Shown in pieces: positions 61,416 to 64,000 of a stretch of 64,000 nucleotides of DNA (positions are counted from its first letter, which is position 1; each line of letters starts with the position of its first letter). Source of the stretch: Thermococcus sp. 21S7 (GTDB lineage: Archaea > Methanobacteriota_B > Thermococci > Thermococcales > Thermococcaceae); assembly GCF_012027615.1 (NCBI RefSeq), contig NZ_SNUT01000003.1:62001-126000 (forward strand). Direction: 5' to 3'. Made by a program: the position numbers and the translations under genes. A model generated the notes under the pieces. That model saw only the letters and a list, made by a program, of their open reading frames with translations. It had not been told where the DNA came from and searched no databases.

Positions 61416-61492
61416 GCCGGGGTAGCCTAGCTCGGCAGGGCGGCGGACTCGTAATCCGCAGGTCGCGGGTTCAAATCCCGCTCCCGGCTCCA
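61416..61492 (+). tRNA. tRNA-Thr (CGU)
   Basis: Cloverleaf: acceptor GCCGGGG with TCCCGGC, D-arm, anticodon stem GCGGA/TCCGC with loop CTCGTAA (anticodon CGU), T-arm GCGGG-TTCAAAT-CCCGC. Discriminator T and encoded CCA (61490-61492). TATA-like CTTATAAAC lies upstream at about 61382-61390. No intron. Confidence 0.95.
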
Positions 61493-61903
61493 CAACAAAC
61501 TTTTGCATGGCAAAAGTTTGATCAAAAGTCGGTGATTCCTTTTGAAAAGTGTGTGCTGGAGTGGATTTCTTTGAAAATTTCTTTTTGGGCAGGATACGGA
61601 TTCATTCAACGGGAGTGTTTAAGTGAGGTTCAAGAGTCTTTAGCGCTCCTTTGGAGCGCGGTTCAAGTAGAACCCATCTGGAAAAAGCTTTATCTTAAAG
61701 AATCCAACCTTATAAATGCCAATTAAAATTGAAATCCTTTTTCATAAGGAACATTACCATGAATCACGGATTTTTGGTGAAGCTTTTCCTAAAAGCTTCG
61801 GCATTGACGGAAAAATGGCGTGCGATTCTAGGAATGCTTGTGTTCTAAGTGGTTTACGCCCCTTTGATGAGTTGCCTCGTTGAATGGTCTTTAATGAAGA
61901 ATC
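61493..61903. other. Gene-free 400 bp with strong hairpins
   Basis: No convincing gene. Two perfect hairpins: GCGCTCC (61643-61649) with GGAGCGC (61653-61659), and GAAGCTTTT (61779-61787) with AAAAGCTTC (61791-61799). CCTTATAAATGCC (about 61707-61719) is a good TATA-like element on the + strand, about 40-50 bp before ATG 61759, which opens a 29-codon frame (MNHGFLVKLF...). An unrecognised small RNA is as likely as a peptide. The region is AT-richer than its neighbours. Confidence 0.4.
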
Positions 61904-62317
61904 TCACCACAGAAACAGCCCGCCCTTCACTTGGAGGGAGACTGAAACGGCGTCTTTTGACTCGGGGATTATCACCATGTACATCGGACCTGCCTTGGGG
62001 AACCGCCAGATTTTGTCAACCCGGGTGGCACCGTCGACCTTGAACAGACACAGCGCCCCATCTCCGGACTTCAAGATTCTGAAGCCCACATCGTCAGTGA
62101 TGCACAGGGTCACTGGCTCGTCTGATTTAATGGAGAACCTCATAACGCTCCATTCGTGGCCCTCCACCCTGTACGCGTAGTACCCCCCCGCGGGTATCAC
62201 GATGTTCTCCTGGAACTTGTACGAAACTCCCAACAGGGTTGCGGCCAGAAGGATAGCCCCAACGATTAGAACCGCGAATCCAAACGCCTCTATCCTCTTC
62301 ACAGTGAGGGGCCCCAT
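61904..62317 (-). CDS. Small membrane-anchored protein of unknown function
   Basis: A 137-residue protein. ATG 62317 gives MGPLTVKRIEAFGF and one long helix (AVLIVGAILLAATLLGVSY). The external part is beta-rich (FQENIVIPAGGYYAYRVEGHEWSVMRFSIKSDEPVTLCITDDVGF...), like a small beta-sandwich of the emp24/GOLD or PPC type. No family recognised. A TATA-like TTTAAATAG (reverse strand, about 62362-62371) precedes it. Confidence 0.65.
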   Translation of the reverse strand: MGPLTVKRIEAFGFAVLIVGAILLAATLLGVSYKFQENIVIPAGGYYAYRVEGHEWSVMRFSIKSDEPVTLCITDDVGFRILKSGDGALCLFKVDGATRVDKIWRFPKAGPMYMVIIPESKDAVSVSLQVKGGLFLW

Positions 62318-62560
62318 CGTTACTGCCGCCACCCGAATCCCTCATTGTAATCTTGTTATCGTACTATTTAAACCTTGTGACCTTAGGTTTTAATTTTGTT
62401 CTTTTTTGTCACATATGTCCCCACAATCTGGAACCTACCCACCATTTTGGACAAAATCCAATATATGAGAATCCTTCCCCCCGCTCCTCGCCGCCGCAGG
62501 ACTCCGAAGGGACCCGCGACTTTCCGAGGATTTTTTAAGATGAAGATATGAGAAGGAAGT

Positions 62561-63403
62561 ATGAGGCAGGAAACCCTCGGGACGCTCTTTGCCCTCATCG
62601 GAGCCTTCATCTATGGCCTTGAGCCGGTCGTGATAAGGGCCAACCCGTCGAATCCCATAAGCTTCGCCGCCCTTTCGGCCCTCGTGGCCTCGGCCCTTCT
62701 GTGGACCAGCGTTATCATCTCCAGAGGGCTGGAAGAAATCCGGAGGAATCCCGGGGATTTAAGGAGGACTTTCCTGGTGGGTCTCTTTGGCACGGCCCTC
62801 GCCTACCTGGCGTATTCCTTTGGGGCGCGGATGAGCACGGCGATAAACGCGGCACTGATAACGCGGAGCGAGGTGCTCTTCTCGTTCATCCTTTCGTGGC
62901 TCTTCCTCGGCGAGAGAATAACACAGAGGCTGGTTGGCTGCTCCACCGCCATACTGCTTGGATTGACCGTGGTCATACTTCAGGGACACTCGGTGGAGCT
63001 ACACATCGGCGATTTCCTTCTCCTCCTCGTTCCGCTCTTCTGGCAGCTGGGTCACGTGATAGCCAAGAGGCTGCGGTACAGCCCGCCCACGATAGCAGCC
63101 CTGAGAAACACCTTTGGGTTTCTCCTGCTCTTTCCCCTAGCCATCGTCACAGGCCTGGAGTTCTCCCGCTTTGTTATCGCCGAAGGTCTGGTGATAGCCG
63201 TTGGCCAGCTGGTCTGGTACCGTTCGATAAAGCTCATCAACCTCTCCAAGGCGACAGCAATAATAACGCCTGCACCAGCCGTTGCAATCGGGCTGGGCGT
63301 TCTGCTGGGCGAGAGCTTTACGGCCTACCATGCGGTGGGTTTTCTCCTCATAACCCTGGGAACCCTGGGCGCGGTGAGGGTAGAAAGCAGGCTCAGAACC
63401 TGA
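62561..63403 (+). CDS. EamA/DMT-family transporter
   Basis: A 280-residue protein with ten predicted helices arranged as two EamA repeats (about 6-140 and 147-275): LGTLFALIGAFIYGLEPVVIRA, NAALITRSEVLFSFILSWLFLGERIT, and SKATAIITPAPAVAIGLGVLLGESFTAYHAVGFLLI. Such carriers export amino acids or metabolites; substrate not predictable. ATG 62561 with AAGGAAG upstream. Its end overlaps the convergent glycosyltransferase gene by 11 bp. Confidence 0.85.
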   Translation: MRQETLGTLFALIGAFIYGLEPVVIRANPSNPISFAALSALVASALLWTSVIISRGLEEIRRNPGDLRRTFLVGLFGTALAYLAYSFGARMSTAINAALITRSEVLFSFILSWLFLGERITQRLVGCSTAILLGLTVVILQGHSVELHIGDFLLLLVPLFWQLGHVIAKRLRYSPPTIAALRNTFGFLLLFPLAIVTGLEFSRFVIAEGLVIAVGQLVWYRSIKLINLSKATAIITPAPAVAIGLGVLLGESFTAYHAVGFLLITLGTLGAVRVESRLRT

Positions 63404-64000
63404 GCAGCACCCTGATGAAGCGAAAAACATCCCCCGGGCCGAAGCGTCCCTCCCGGGAGGGGTCGTATATCATGCTCACGGGTACCTCCCTTATCCTCGC
63501 CCCCATCCTCGCCGCCTTCAGGAGCATCTCTGTCTCGACCTCGTAGCGGTCGCTCTCTATTTCCGGCAGAAACTCCCTCCGGAAGGCCCGGAAACCGCTC
63601 TGGGTGTCGTAGACGTACTGCCGCAGTTTGAGGCGGATGAGGCGCGTCGTTATTATGTTGCTGAGCCTTCTGTGGAGCGGTCTCTTTCCGGCTTCCTCGA
63701 CCTTCCTCGCCCCTATCACAACGTCGGCATCTCCCCGGATTATGGGTTCAACGAGCTTTCCGATGTCCTCCGGTTTGTGCTGGCCATCGGCGTCGATGAA
63801 AACTATCACGTCCCCCGAAGCCCCCTCAACACCCTTTCTCATCGCACAGCCCTTGCCGCAGTTCTTCTCAAGCCTGATGGCCCTTATCCTGCCGTCCTTC
63901 TCGGAAAACGCCCTGGCCACCCCGTACGTCCCGTCGCTTGAGCCGTCGTCCACGACGATGACCTCATCAACAAAATCGGGAATCCTTTCGAGAACCTTCG
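63393..64000 (-). CDS. GT2 family glycosyltransferase, N-terminus beyond window
   Basis: The frame stays open to the right edge (ending with codons for KVLERIPDFVDEVIVVDDGSSDGTY). The GT-A motifs are present: VVDDGSSDGT, NCGKGCAMRKG and the DxD site FIDADGQHKPED. The later YDTQSGFRAFRREFLPEI and EMLLKAARMGARIREVPV match dolichyl-phosphate mannose/glucose synthase-like enzymes (DPM1/DPG synthase). Only about 30 N-terminal residues are missing. Probably supplies lipid-linked sugars for glycosylation. Confidence 0.88.
   Translation of the reverse strand, partial: KVLERIPDFVDEVIVVDDGSSDGTYGVARAFSEKDGRIRAIRLEKNCGKGCAMRKGVEGASGDVIVFIDADGQHKPEDIGKLVEPIIRGDADVVIGARKVEEAGKRPLHRRLSNIITTRLIRLKLRQYVYDTQSGFRAFRREFLPEIESDRYEVETEMLLKAARMGARIREVPVSMIYDPSREGRFGPGDVFRFIRVLLRF

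Noticed and set aside
61427-61609. Reverse-strand ORF ending SRERDLNPRPADYESAALPS
   Set aside because: It is the complement of tRNA-Thr; this peptide pattern is a well-known false ORF arising from tRNA genes.

Overview
This window is almost certainly a chromosome segment of a hyperthermophilic archaeon of the order Thermococcales, most likely Thermococcus. The evidence is gene content: thermosome, deoxyhypusine synthase, geranylgeranylglyceryl phosphate synthase, TiaS, Taw2, Bud32, ABCE1, a tungsten aldehyde:ferredoxin oxidoreductase and the cyclic 2,3-diphosphoglycerate pathway. The sequence is fairly GC-rich, promoters are BRE/TATA-like, Shine-Dalgarno sites are mostly of the GGTG/GAGG type, and genes are tightly packed with ATGA-type overlaps. 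There is no rRNA and no CRISPR array.

Layout. 0-3 kb: a membrane protein running off the left edge and two divergent adenylate-forming (PaaK-like) genes. 3-9.8 kb: HD hydrolase, HTH regulator, GNAT, TiaS, a truncated Cdc48 N-domain chimera, a VapBC pair and deoxyhypusine synthase. 9.9-15 kb: a four-gene redox operon ending in an RlmN-like radical SAM protein, a MNT-HEPN (AMPylating) toxin-antitoxin pair and an amidohydrolase. 15-19 kb: a MITE-like IS200/IS605-family relic, two HtpX proteases and the thermosome, a protein quality-control block. 19-28.6 kb: Bud32, a methyl-accepting protein, a MutS2-like ATPase, GGGP synthase, secreted proteins, a D-aminopeptidase and a probable H/ACA guide RNA. 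28.6-33.3 kb: an intact TnpB element with a small RHH gene and a candidate guide RNA, DEAD-box helicase, tRNA-Lys and tRNA-Leu, and TnpB debris. 33.4-46.3 kb: W-oxidoreductase with a 50-residue Cys-rich partner, ATPase/nuclease-like gene, Taw2, a C/D box sRNA, a Cas4-like nuclease, the cDPG pair, metallophosphoesterase, CBS protein and amidotransferase. 46.3-52.1 kb: an envelope/redox cluster of small membrane proteins, ArsR-type HTH, DUF2202 ferritin-like, CWB2 and cytochrome-b-like genes, two of which share one 26-bp palindromic operator. 52-64 kb: ABCE1, a DUF1998 helicase, a second ATPase with three phased palindromes at its start, a broken gene, IMPACT, HAD and PAP2 proteins, tRNA-Thr, a DMT transporter and a glycosyltransferase cut by the right edge.

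The strongest unusual signals are: (1) related TnpB/IS200-IS605-type elements (one full, one deleted to about 260 bp) whose ends now supply the 3' ends of host genes (HtpX C-terminus, DEAD helicase stop); (2) two unannotated small guide RNAs recognisable from architecture (C/D and H/ACA); (3) a shared operator tying DUF2202 and cytochrome-b-like membrane genes into one regulon; (4) several perfect palindromes or phased repeats placed over TATA boxes, Shine-Dalgarno sites or start codons; (5) a Cdc48 N-domain detached from its ATPase and fused to an AT-rich unrelated tail. All functional statements rest on sequence reading; no database search was run.
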